Origin: CAZXVU01 sp964644465 | Lineage (GTDB): Bacteria; Chlamydiota; Chlamydiia; Chlamydiales; SM23-39 | Length of the DNA stretch: 20,586 nt | Direction of reading: 5' to 3' | Assembly: GCA_964644465.1 (NCBI GenBank) | Contig: CAZXVU010000031.1 | Span: 1-20,586, forward strand | Part shown: positions 6,222 through 13,047 of the stretch, one piece after another | How the letters are laid out: every line of letters starts with the position of its first letter | How positions within the stretch are numbered: position 1 is the stretch's first letter | The notes under the pieces: generated by a model | Told to the model about the DNA's origin: nothing | What the model saw: only the letters and a program-made list of their open reading frames with translations | Databases searched by the model: none | Position numbers and translations under genes: made by a program

Positions 6222-7406
6222 TTTTCCCCAAGTGCGCTCGCCGGCGATAAAGCAACATTTAACAAAGAGATCATCATCGAGCAGAATGAAATCGGCATCG
6301 GCGCCGATTTTCAATGTGCCTTTGCAATGTTCAATCCCAAGGACCTGCGCAGGCCTCAAGCTGGCTGCTTCTAACGCTTCGACGCAGGAGCAGCCTGTGC
6401 AGGATCTAAAAAAGCGAACGGCGGCGTCCAAACTGATGATGCTTCCTGCGATCGTGTTTGTTCCTTTGATAAAGGCCCTGCCATCAATGATATCTAAATC
6501 CATGCTCCCTAATCGGCAGCCTTCAGGGGGCAGCCCAAAAGCTTCAATTGCATCTGTAATGAGGACAAGGCCCCTTGGGTTGCAGCGCCAGGCCAGGCAG
6601 ATGGATGCAGGATGAAGATGAAATCCGTCGGCAATGATCGAAAAAAAGACATTTTCTCGAGTGAGAACCGCTCCGACAATCCCAGGATTTCTGTGGTGGA
6701 AGGGTCTCATCGCGTTGAAAAGATGGGTGACAAAGGTGCATCCGCAATTGAAGGCAAATAGCGTTTCATCGAAGGTTGCATTGGAATGGCCGATAGATAC
6801 GACGATTTTTCTTTCGCGCAGCCGTTCGATCGTTCTAAAAGCCCCATTGAGTTCAGGAGCCAAAGTCACGATTTTCACTCCCTCTAAATTCCCGAAAAAA
6901 CCATCTAAAGAGTCTACTTCATCCAAAGAGCAAATCCGATTTGGGTCATGCGCGCCAAATTGATTCGGATTGAAAAATGGGCCTTCTAAATGCATTCCGA
7001 GAATGCAGGATCCCTGTTTTTTCCCTCCCTTCTTTGGCTGTAGACAAGAGAGCGTTCTCGGGTAGAAATCCCTTTTAAGGGACACTACCGTGGGTAAAAA
7101 TGAGGTCACTCCAAATTGAGGGAGGCGCTTGGCCACCTCGCAGACTCTTTCAGGGCAGGTGGAAAAGTCGACACCGAATCCTCCATTCATCTGGAGATCG
7201 ATAAAACCTGGGGCCAGGATGAACCCGTTGCAGTTGATTTCCTTTTCGGCTCGAGATTGGGGGGCGATGATTTTTCCATTCGCGATCCAAAGTTCTCCAA
7301 ACTGAATTTGGTGATCTATTAAAACGCGGCAGTTAAAAAGGCGGACGGTTTTCGCGAAAGTGGGATTGGCAAGCAAAGTACACACAAGGATGATGAGGAT
7401 TTTCAT
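6216..7406 (-). CDS. nagA: N-acetylglucosamine-6-phosphate deacetylase with signal peptide
   Basis: A 396-residue amidohydrolase that converts GlcNAc-6-phosphate to glucosamine-6-phosphate and acetate. The landmarks are PGFIDLQMNGGFGVDF (66-81), metal ligand E141 in HLEGPF, H207 in GHSNAT, H228 in THLFNAM, substrate-binding H263 and catalytic D285 in LITDAI. All expected residues are present, so it should be active. The ATG at 7406 overlaps the nagB stop as ATGA. Residues 1-18 (MKILIILVCTLLANPTFA) form a textbook Sec signal peptide with an A-x-A-like cleavage site before KT. This is odd, because NagA is normally cytosolic. The mature protein begins at about the position where ordinary NagA proteins start. 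It probably works with the adjacent NagB in the same compartment. Confidence 0.92.
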   Translation of the reverse strand: MKILIILVCTLLANPTFAKTVRLFNCRVLIDHQIQFGELWIANGKIIAPQSRAEKEINCNGFILAPGFIDLQMNGGFGVDFSTCPERVCEVAKRLPQFGVTSFLPTVVSLKRDFYPRTLSCLQPKKGGKKQGSCILGMHLEGPFFNPNQFGAHDPNRICSLDEVDSLDGFFGNLEGVKIVTLAPELNGAFRTIERLRERKIVVSIGHSNATFDETLFAFNCGCTFVTHLFNAMRPFHHRNPGIVGAVLTRENVFFSIIADGFHLHPASICLAWRCNPRGLVLITDAIEAFGLPPEGCRLGSMDLDIIDGRAFIKGTNTIAGSIISLDAAVRFFRSCTGCSCVEALEAASLRPAQVLGIEHCKGTLKIGADADFILLDDDLFVKCCFIAGERTWGKL

Positions 7407-8314
7407 GGAATTCTCGGGCAAACGGCTTCATCAAGAAAAAAAGAGACGCAAGGATGCATTCGGAGAGATGTGGCAGGGATAGAAGGAGAGATCGGAAATT
7501 GGAGCGTTTTTGCAACGATCTCCCTTTTTTTCTCTCCTGTTGCCAGTAAATAGATTTTTTTTGCCTTCAAAATGGTTCCTATTCCCATGGTGATGGCAAA
7601 GCGAGGCACTTCTCCGTTGAATACACAGGCATTATCTCTTCGGGTATTTTCTGTTAGCTGGACTAAAGATGTGTCTTGCGAGAATGAAAAGCCTGGCTCG
7701 GCAAAACCGATATGCCCATTCGTTCCTATCCCGAGGATTTGCAGATCGATCGGTCCTAATCGGCAGATCTCATGCTCATAGTCTTTGGCTCTTTGTTTAA
7801 GTATCCAGATTTCTTCTTCATGTGAGAGGATTTCTTTTCGATGCGGAAAGGCGCTGGCTAAAGCGTTTAGCTCGTCAATTGAGAGATCGCTTTCCTGCTT
7901 AGCATAGCCATTGGGGATGTGGATGTTTTGAGGATCGATTCCATTCTGGTTGTCAGCTGTTTTGAGCAAATCGGAGAATAGATGCTCGAACATGAAAGAA
8001 TGGTAGGAATTCGGATCGTCTATTGGAAGACCCAAATATTCATCGAGATTGAACGTAATGAGATGGGAAAGATCGATCTCTTCCTTTTGGACAAGCTGCT
8101 TTAAGGCTCGATAAACAGGGATGGGGGTACTTCCTGTGGCAAGGCCTAAAACAGTCGGCTTATTTTCTTTTTGGTTTTCAACAATCAGGTCGACGATTTG
8201 CCGGGCGCAGGCTTTTCCTAGATCTTCCGGAGAATCAAAAACGTACAGTGAGGGAACATATTCTGCTCCATGAGCAGCCACGAAAAAGAGGAGGAAAACG
8301 ATCTTCAAAATCAA
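7403..8314 (-). CDS. nagB: Glucosamine-6-phosphate deaminase with signal peptide
   Basis: A 303-residue enzyme of the NagB family, which converts glucosamine-6-phosphate to fructose-6-phosphate and ammonia. The conserved pieces are GLATGSTP (57-64), FNLDEYLGL with catalytic D91, and GIGTNGHIGFAEPG with H201 and E206; the Asn before GH matches the Bacillus-type enzymes. Residues 1-17 (MILKIVFLLFFVAAHGA) form a signal peptide, which is unusual for this family. The start is TTG at 8314, supported by AGGGTG just upstream; no ATG alternative lies nearby. About 30 extra residues (roughly 139-172) separate the IPNG segment from the late catalytic motif, compared with short bacterial homologues. The gene is first in the nagB-nagA pair and divergent from the fusion gene. 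Confidence 0.9.
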   Translation of the reverse strand: MILKIVFLLFFVAAHGAEYVPSLYVFDSPEDLGKACARQIVDLIVENQKENKPTVLGLATGSTPIPVYRALKQLVQKEEIDLSHLITFNLDEYLGLPIDDPNSYHSFMFEHLFSDLLKTADNQNGIDPQNIHIPNGYAKQESDLSIDELNALASAFPHRKEILSHEEEIWILKQRAKDYEHEICRLGPIDLQILGIGTNGHIGFAEPGFSFSQDTSLVQLTENTRRDNACVFNGEVPRFAITMGIGTILKAKKIYLLATGEKKREIVAKTLQFPISPSIPATSLRMHPCVSFFLDEAVCPRIP

Positions 8315-8337
8315 GATGCACCCTGAAAAGAGCGGTG

Positions 8338-8366
8338 ATTATGTGAAAAAACGGAAATTTCAAAAA
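8338..8366 (-). promoter_or_regulatory. Candidate promoter of nagB-nagA
   Basis: In the 76-bp divergent gap, the minus strand has CATAAT (8338-8343) as a possible -10 box, with a weak -35 (TTTTTG, 8361-8366) 17 bp away. The predicted start leaves a short leader holding AGGGTG before the TTG codon. Confidence 0.3.
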
Positions 8367-8384
8367 GGATTTTTTCTGTACAAT
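8358..8384 (+). promoter_or_regulatory. Candidate promoter of the fusion gene, leaderless type
   Basis: TACAAT (8379-8384) lies 6 nt before the ATG at 8391, so transcription would begin at or beside the start codon. The -35 is poor (TTTCAA 8358-8363, 15-bp spacer). No Shine-Dalgarno sequence is seen. Confidence 0.4.
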
Positions 8385-8390
8385 AGAACC

Positions 8391-10199
8391 ATGTACATAG
8401 AAACAGAACGTCTGATCATCAGAGATTTCACAGCTAGCGATGTTGACGATTTCGCTCATCTTGTCGCAGATGAAGAGGTGATGCGCTTTTCTTTGAAAGG
8501 TCCTCTCTCAAAAGAAGAAGCGAAAGAATATTTTCAGAGAAGGATCCTGGGCCATTACGAAGAACATGGGTTTGGCGTTTGGGCGGTTCTTCATCGAGAA
8601 AAGCTGATTGGTTTCGCAGGCTTGATTTCCCAAACGATCGATGAAGAGAAGTGGGTTGAGCTAGCCTACCGTTTCACTCCAAAATTTTGGGGGAAAGGTT
8701 TTGCTACCGAAGCGGCAATGGCTATTTGCCAATATGCTTTTGAGACGTTGGGTCTAAAGCAGCTCATTTCGATCATCGATCCAAAAAATACCCCTAGCAT
8801 TAAGTTGGCCTCACGCGTCGGGATGAATTTTTGGAAAGAAGCTGTGTTTCATGGATTTCATGTGAGGATCTATGTTCTAAAACAGGTCGCGGTAGTCCCG
8901 TACCAGAAAAGTTGGCATGAGGATTACAAATCTGAAAAAGAAAAGCTCGAAAAGGCTTTCCATGGATTGGGGATCGCCTTCGAACATATTGGGAGCACTT
9001 CGATCCCCGGGTGCTATGCAAAGCCGATCATCGATATTTTAGGCATGACTCCAGACATCTTGGAAGTCGACCGCTTCAATGAAGCTTTGGCTAAGCTCGA
9101 GTACAATGCCTTGGGCGAAAATGGAATGCGGCAAAGACGCTTTTTCATTCGAAGAGGCTCCTCTCCCGTGAACCTCCATATCTTTGAAGAGACCGATCCA
9201 GAAGTCCAACGCCATTTGCGGTTCCGCGACTACCTAAGATCTCATCCTGACAAGATGATCGAATACTCCCAGCTCAAAGAATCTTTGGCTCGGCAGATGC
9301 CTCATCACATCTATCAATACACTCTCAAGAAAGAGAAATTTGTAAAAAGCATCGATTTTTTGGCAGCTTCTGCAGCCTCTCCGATTGTCAATGGCCAAGA
9401 AACCCCGAAAAGAAAACGATGGACCCAAGATCAAATCTTAAAGGCCATGGAGGCAAACTCCCATTTGCATATGACCTATTACCCGAAATATATCCCTTCA
9501 ATGGAGATTATCTTTGAATTCGATGCAACTGTTGTCCAGTCACAAATTTCAGACGATACATTCAATTATGTACTCTCTGCCCATTTCACAGAAAACAACG
9601 CCGATTGGCGGATTGCTCATATAATCAATCACTATAAAAAGAAATCCCTCCCATTTTCTTGGTGGGTCGGCCCTTCAGACACTCCAGAGAATTTATCGGA
9701 TCTTTTGAACCAGCACGGATTGCGATTTAAGGAAGATAACGTTGGAATGTATTTAGTTCTGGATCATTTTCACCCCCCTGCAACATCTCCGCTGTTTTTT
9801 CAACGGGTCGATTCTGCTGAGCAGATGAAAGACTTTGCTCACGTGATCCTAGAATTTGGCCTCGATCCTAAGATCCACGAACTGATCTATTCCCAGCTAC
9901 CGCCAGTGCTCTATAGAGGAGCTGCACCCTTTCAATTCTATGTGGGATATCTAGACGGCGTGCCTGTTGCTACAGGTAGTTTAGTTCTTCATGCCAATGT
10001 TGCGGGCATTTACTACGTCATTACCTCCTCCTCCCATAGAAAGAAGGGGTTTGGCACTGCTATGACGGAGCATCTACTAGAGCAGGCCAAAGCAAAAAAA
10101 TATTCTATTTCGACTCTCCAAGCATTGGCAGAGGGAAAAGGGCTTTATGAAAGGCTTGGATTTAAAACCCTTTGCTCTTTCAAAGAATATAGCCATTGA
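8391..10199 (+). CDS. GNAT-GrpB-GNAT three-domain fusion protein
   Basis: A 602-residue cytosolic protein with three domains. Residues 1-163 are a RimJ/RimL-type GNAT: it starts with IETERLIIRDF, has the CoA motif WGKGFA at 100-105 and ends with the ...KLASRVGMNF segment. Residues 165-325 are a GrpB/UPF0157 nucleotidyltransferase-like domain with YQKSWHEDY, HIGSTSIPG (GST at 201-203) and AKPIIDI (D215). A linker (about 328-352) leads to a second GNAT with RKKGFG at 550-555 and its own N-terminal extension, which resembles the GNAT protein at 5511-6221. The ATG at 8391 is chosen because the first domain begins there and a -10 box precedes it. GNAT-GrpB fusions are known; the third domain makes it unusual. 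Substrates are unknown. Confidence 0.88.
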   Translation: MYIETERLIIRDFTASDVDDFAHLVADEEVMRFSLKGPLSKEEAKEYFQRRILGHYEEHGFGVWAVLHREKLIGFAGLISQTIDEEKWVELAYRFTPKFWGKGFATEAAMAICQYAFETLGLKQLISIIDPKNTPSIKLASRVGMNFWKEAVFHGFHVRIYVLKQVAVVPYQKSWHEDYKSEKEKLEKAFHGLGIAFEHIGSTSIPGCYAKPIIDILGMTPDILEVDRFNEALAKLEYNALGENGMRQRRFFIRRGSSPVNLHIFEETDPEVQRHLRFRDYLRSHPDKMIEYSQLKESLARQMPHHIYQYTLKKEKFVKSIDFLAASAASPIVNGQETPKRKRWTQDQILKAMEANSHLHMTYYPKYIPSMEIIFEFDATVVQSQISDDTFNYVLSAHFTENNADWRIAHIINHYKKKSLPFSWWVGPSDTPENLSDLLNQHGLRFKEDNVGMYLVLDHFHPPATSPLFFQRVDSAEQMKDFAHVILEFGLDPKIHELIYSQLPPVLYRGAAPFQFYVGYLDGVPVATGSLVLHANVAGIYYVITSSSHRKKGFGTAMTEHLLEQAKAKKYSISTLQALAEGKGLYERLGFKTLCSFKEYSH

Positions 10200-10205
10200 G
10201 TTAAG

Positions 10206-10228
10206 ATTCTCTAAATTTTTTGGAGAAT
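10206..10228. terminator. Hairpin after the fusion gene
   Basis: ATTCTCTAAA (10206-10215) and TTTGGAGAAT (10219-10228) form a 10-bp stem, with one G-U pair in RNA and a three-T loop, starting 7 nt after the stop codon. It lacks a following T-run, so it is a weak terminator at best. It could instead be an operator for the next gene, whose ATG lies 17 nt further on. Confidence 0.35.
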
Positions 10229-10244
10229 AACTACTTTCAGCTTA

Positions 10245-10739
10245 ATGACATCATCAATTATTGTAGTACGATTTCCCAACATCAAGTGGGACGAAAAAGC
10301 CCTCTTACAAAAATGCTCTGAATTAGCCACTGCTACTTATCTATATAGAGCGCTTCATGAAGACGCTCCCTTTACGGCCAATTGCGTCACGGCTATTGGC
10401 TACGTCGTCTCCGAAGTGGCCAAAACATCTTTGCCACGAGTTTGGATTGGGAATATGCCCCGGAGGTTAAAGCAAATAGGGTGCCAGGTTTTATCGATTC
10501 ACCACTCTGAATTAAAAACGGGCGATTTCCTTTTTGTGAAAGAAAAGGGATATGTTCAACGCTTGATCACACATGTCGGGATGGTGATTGGTCAAAAGAT
10601 TTTTCATTGTTCTAAAGAAAGAAATGTGACGCTCGACAGCTTCTCAGAATTTTTCGAAAGGTATAATCAAGCTAAAAGCGTAAAAGCTTTGATCGATTAT
10701 GTAGATCGTCGAAATGATCTAGCATTAGCACGATTATAA
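10245..10739 (+). CDS. NlpC/P60-like cysteine hydrolase (putative)
   Basis: A 164-residue protein with the layout of a small NlpC/P60-type papain-fold enzyme. The likely nucleophile is C47 at the start of a helix (TANCVTAIGYVVSEV). The usual DFLFV strand follows, preceded by ELKTGD (89-94). The catalytic His is H110 in THVGMVIG, and a third polar residue may be H121 in KIFHCS. Family members cut peptidoglycan peptides or amide bonds in other substrates. There is no signal peptide, so it would act in the cytoplasm or leave by another route. The ATG lacks a Shine-Dalgarno sequence; TACTTT at 10232-10237 lies 7 nt upstream, which fits a leaderless transcript. The inverse-autotransporter gene follows after 37 bp. 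Confidence 0.6.
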   Translation: MTSSIIVVRFPNIKWDEKALLQKCSELATATYLYRALHEDAPFTANCVTAIGYVVSEVAKTSLPRVWIGNMPRRLKQIGCQVLSIHHSELKTGDFLFVKEKGYVQRLITHVGMVIGQKIFHCSKERNVTLDSFSEFFERYNQAKSVKALIDYVDRRNDLALARL

Positions 10740-10740
10740 G

Positions 10741-10770
10741 TTGACTTTCCCTGAGATCTTCTCACATATT
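10741..10770 (+). promoter_or_regulatory. Promoter of the barrel gene, leaderless type
   Basis: TTGACT (10741-10746), an 18-bp spacer and CATATT (10765-10770) lie so that transcription would begin at the ATG (10777). No Shine-Dalgarno sequence is present. The -35 starts directly after the stop codon of the upstream gene. Confidence 0.5.
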
Positions 10771-10776
10771 TGGCAT

Positions 10777-11583
10777 ATGCTTAAGTTTGTTATTTGCACT
10801 TTGTTTGCTGTTGGACTCTGCCAGGCTGAAGAAATCGAAGAGCCTTGCTGTGAGTTAGGTGCGAGTCCTATGCGCATTGAGATGCGCCATATCGATCCAG
10901 GCGGCGTAGGATATACTCATGGATACACTTCCCTAGATGGGTTTTATGCTCTTCCGCAATTTGATTGTTGGATGCCATTTTTGGATATTAGAGGACATGT
11001 ATTCAATGACGGAGAGCCCGCAGCCAATCTAGGATTGGGATTCCGTTCTTTGGATACCCGTATTTATGGAATCAATGTCTATTACGACTACCGGAAGATG
11101 CACCGATGGCATTCCAACCAAATCTCTTTAGGATTTGAATCGCTCGGGAGGATCATCGATTTCCGCATCAATGGATATCTGCCTGTAGGAAGGACTCATA
11201 GCCGCCTATTCGATGACCGGTTTGAGGATGGCATTTTCTTCCGCAAACGGGAATTTGCCATGAGAGGCGCAAATGGCGAAGTGGGATTCCACCTCATCGA
11301 CCCCGAACATTGGCCTTCTTACTTTGCAGTGGGGCTCTATTATCTCAATGGCAAGGAACGGAGCACCTGGGGAGGGGAGTCTCGCCTCATCCTCGAGCTC
11401 TTTAAAGTTTTCCGGCTCGAAGGAAATGTTTCTTACGACAGCATTTTCCATTGGATTGGCCAAGGATCGGCGAGCATTATCATTCCTTTTGGACCCAAAA
11501 AAGAGGGGAGCGATGTACCCTATCAACGGGTGGACAGAAACGAAATCATCGTTGTAGACGCAGAACGAAAGGAAGCTCCTTAA
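10777..11583 (+). CDS. Inverse-autotransporter beta-barrel domain protein
   Basis: A 268-residue predicted outer-membrane protein. Residues 1-17 form a signal peptide (MLKFVICTLFAVGLCQA, cleavage before EE). The rest resembles the intimin/invasin beta-domain family: GINVYYDYRKMH...NQISLGFESLG, then DFRINGYLPVG, with alternating hydrophobic strands throughout. After the barrel only about 25 residues remain, so there is no passenger of the intimin/invasin kind. It is therefore a barrel-only member; such short versions may act as porins or partners of other proteins. The start is the ATG at 10777, because the signal peptide begins there and a longer TTG start would coincide with the -35 box. It ends before a hairpin shared with a convergent gene. 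Confidence 0.8.
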   Translation: MLKFVICTLFAVGLCQAEEIEEPCCELGASPMRIEMRHIDPGGVGYTHGYTSLDGFYALPQFDCWMPFLDIRGHVFNDGEPAANLGLGFRSLDTRIYGINVYYDYRKMHRWHSNQISLGFESLGRIIDFRINGYLPVGRTHSRLFDDRFEDGIFFRKREFAMRGANGEVGFHLIDPEHWPSYFAVGLYYLNGKERSTWGGESRLILELFKVFRLEGNVSYDSIFHWIGQGSASIIIPFGPKKEGSDVPYQRVDRNEIIVVDAERKEAP

Positions 11584-11597
11584 GAAAAGAAGAACAA

Positions 11598-11690
11598 TCA
11601 CAGAGTTACACTGAGACAAAAAAGGAGTTGCACAGAGGAATTATTTCTTCTCTGTGTAACTTATTTATCTATCTTTGTGTAACTCTGTGA
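11598..11690. terminator. Nested CACAGAG inverted repeats between convergent genes
   Basis: TCACAGAGTTACAC (11598-11611) is mirrored exactly at 11677-11690, a 14-bp stem. Inside it, GTTGCACAGAG (11627-11637) pairs with CTCTGTGTAAC (11650-11660), with one wobble pair and a 12-nt loop. The structure fills the gap between two convergent genes and is likely a bidirectional terminator. The CACAGAG/CTCTGTG words recur four times, as in a dispersed repeat family. Confidence 0.6.
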
Positions 11691-11696
11691 ATTGCT

Positions 11697-12032
11697 TTAA
11701 GGTCTTTGCCAGACAAGCTTGCCGGTATAACGATCCAGGCAAGTGAGGTACGTCTTATAACCAGAACGGTGTTTCGAGAAGACGATGATGCTATTGCCTG
11801 CAACTTGCCAAGAGGTGATTTTGGCATGGAATGAAGAGTCCCAAAGAAGTTCCCCATAATACGAATAGGCGGTCACTTTGTCGCTGTCATCGAAGGAAGA
11901 AATGATGTAAATCCCATCTTCTGCAAGCATCATTCTTTCTTGCTGGAATGAGTAATCGTTGAATTCTTTTGCAAAGCTATACGACCCTGCCAAGAGAAAG
12001 AGTCCCAAACCCAATTTAAAAATTTTTTTCAT
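11697..12032 (-). CDS. Small exported protein with PQQ-repeat-like end
   Basis: A 111-residue protein. Residues 1-21 form a clear Sec signal peptide (MKKIFKLGLGLFLLAGSYSFA, cleavage before KE, here split by the A-x-A rule). The mature part of about 90 residues is beta-rich. It ends with YLTCLDRYTGKLVWQRP, which resembles a single repeat of a PQQ/quinoprotein beta-propeller (A.D..TGK..W). One repeat is too short to form a propeller, so this may be a fragment, an oligomerising unit or a stand-alone repeat. The ATG at 12032 has GAGG 6 nt upstream. The gene is convergent with the barrel gene and divergent from the GNAT at 12158. The function is unknown. Confidence 0.75.
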   Translation of the reverse strand: MKKIFKLGLGLFLLAGSYSFAKEFNDYSFQQERMMLAEDGIYIISSFDDSDKVTAYSYYGELLWDSSFHAKITSWQVAGNSIIVFSKHRSGYKTYLTCLDRYTGKLVWQRP

Positions 12033-12122
12033 AGAAAACCTCTGTCTTTTCCGAATATAAAAGGGGATAACTCTAAATCTTGGAAAGGTTTTTTAGGAAT
12101 CTGTTTTTGAGTTCAGTGTGTC

Positions 12123-12151
12123 TTGAAATTTTCGGTGTCAATCTCTAGACT
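12123..12151 (+). promoter_or_regulatory. Promoter of the GNAT gene, leaderless type
   Basis: TTGAAA (12123-12128), a 17-bp spacer and TAGACT (12146-12151) are followed by the ATG after 6 nt, so the transcript would begin at the A of the start codon. There is no good Shine-Dalgarno sequence. Confidence 0.55.
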
Positions 12152-12157
12152 CTAGGT

Positions 12158-12598
12158 ATGAAAATCCGTATAGCGCAAATCAGCGATCTTCCTAGATTGT
12201 CCGATCTCGTCAATCAGCTTGGCTATCAGTTAAGCGAGGCTATTTTAAAAGATCGGCTTGACGAGTATCTTTCCGATCCTTGCAAATCGATTTTCGTGGC
12301 CGAGCACAATCATCAAGTGGCCGGATTTCTTTCGTATCATATATTGCCTCAGTTTCATTCTGAAGAGCTCCATTTGCGGATTGTCAGCTTGGTTGTGGAC
12401 CAAGCTCATCGAAGAAAGGGAGTTGGCAAATTCTTGATTCTTGAAGCGGAGCGGATCGCAAAGATGAGGGGATGCGCTTGTATAGAACTCACTAGCGCGA
12501 TGCATCGGGAAAAGGCGCATGCCTTTTATCAATCTCTTGGATTTTTAAGCCCCTCCGAAAAAAGGTATTTCAGTAAGGAATTAGATGTTCCTCATTAA
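12158..12598 (+). CDS. GNAT-family N-acetyltransferase
   Basis: A 146-residue single-domain GNAT. The N-terminus IRIAQISDLPRLSDLV is the usual first strand and helix. VSLVVDQAHRRKGVGKFL holds the acetyl-CoA motif (RRKGVG at 85-90), followed by the helix LEAERIAKMRGC. The end AHAFYQSLGF is the typical Tyr-containing last helix and strand. The length is standard. The acceptor is unknown; the overall form is like general PhnO/RimI-type acetyltransferases. It overlaps the next gene by 14 bp, which suggests co-translation. Confidence 0.88.
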   Translation: MKIRIAQISDLPRLSDLVNQLGYQLSEAILKDRLDEYLSDPCKSIFVAEHNHQVAGFLSYHILPQFHSEELHLRIVSLVVDQAHRRKGVGKFLILEAERIAKMRGCACIELTSAMHREKAHAFYQSLGFLSPSEKRYFSKELDVPH

Positions 12599-12896
12599 TG
12601 CAGCGTCCTATCTATTGAGAAGCCCTCAAATTGCAACTCTAAGTGCAGTCGCGTTCAACTCCTTTGCGACTCAGAATGAAAAAAAGAAGATTATGGCCGT
12701 TGCTGCGATGGCTTTTGTGGGCGGTTTAGCTTATGGAGCCTTTTTACCTCCCCCTTTAATGCAGAGAGGAAACTCTGAGTTTTATATGCTGACATGGGTC
12801 GCTGCAAATGCAACCCGCTTCGCCATTGAAGGGATGTCTGTCATTGCGAATATAGGGCTTTTGAAGCTTGTTTACGATCGATTGTATGGGCGTTAA
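12585..12896 (+). CDS. Small membrane protein of unknown function
   Basis: A 103-residue protein that I do not recognise. Hydrophobic stretches lie at about residues 37-56 (MAVAAMAFVGGLAYGAF) and 80-96 (AIEGMSVIANIGLLKLV), so it probably spans the membrane twice. A PPP motif follows the first segment. There is no classic signal peptide. The ATG at 12585 has AAGGA about 6 nt upstream, inside the end of the GNAT gene, and the 14-bp overlap suggests a shared transcript. Its stop codon overlaps that of the csaA remnant on the other strand. Confidence 0.65.
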   Translation: MFLINAASYLLRSPQIATLSAVAFNSFATQNEKKKIMAVAAMAFVGGLAYGAFLPPPLMQRGNSEFYMLTWVAANATRFAIEGMSVIANIGLLKLVYDRLYGR

Positions 12897-13033
12897 AAGA
12901 GCCGAGCGCTGTTCGGGACTTTTCTTTCCGGTTGAACAAGCACAACATGGCCGTTTTCATCGGGCACTCCGAGCGTGAGGACTTCTGAGACGAACTTCCC
13001 AATTTGCTTGGGAGGAAAGTTGACCACTCTCGA
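12893..13033 (-). pseudogene. csaA: Remnant of csaA, 3' end only
   Basis: The last 46 codons encode SRVVNFPPKQIGKF, then VSEVLTLGVPDENGHVVL, then QPERKVPNSARLF. This is the C-terminal part of CsaA, the tRNA-binding-fold chaperone, which is normally about 110 residues long. The first 60 or so residues are absent: directly upstream (14 bp away) is the stop codon of the YqaA-type gene, and the longer open frame beyond it is only an out-of-frame shadow of that gene. No start codon with a ribosome binding site is seen. The good match of what remains suggests recent truncation by deletion or rearrangement. Expression as a short peptide cannot be excluded. Confidence 0.8.
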
Positions 13034-13047
13034 AAGGCAGGGAAAGA

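Noticed and set aside
8316..8390. Longer N-terminus for the fusion protein from the ATG at 8316
   Set aside because: The extra 25 residues are basic and unlike a GNAT start, they cover the divergent promoter region, and the RimJ/L-type start is at 8391.
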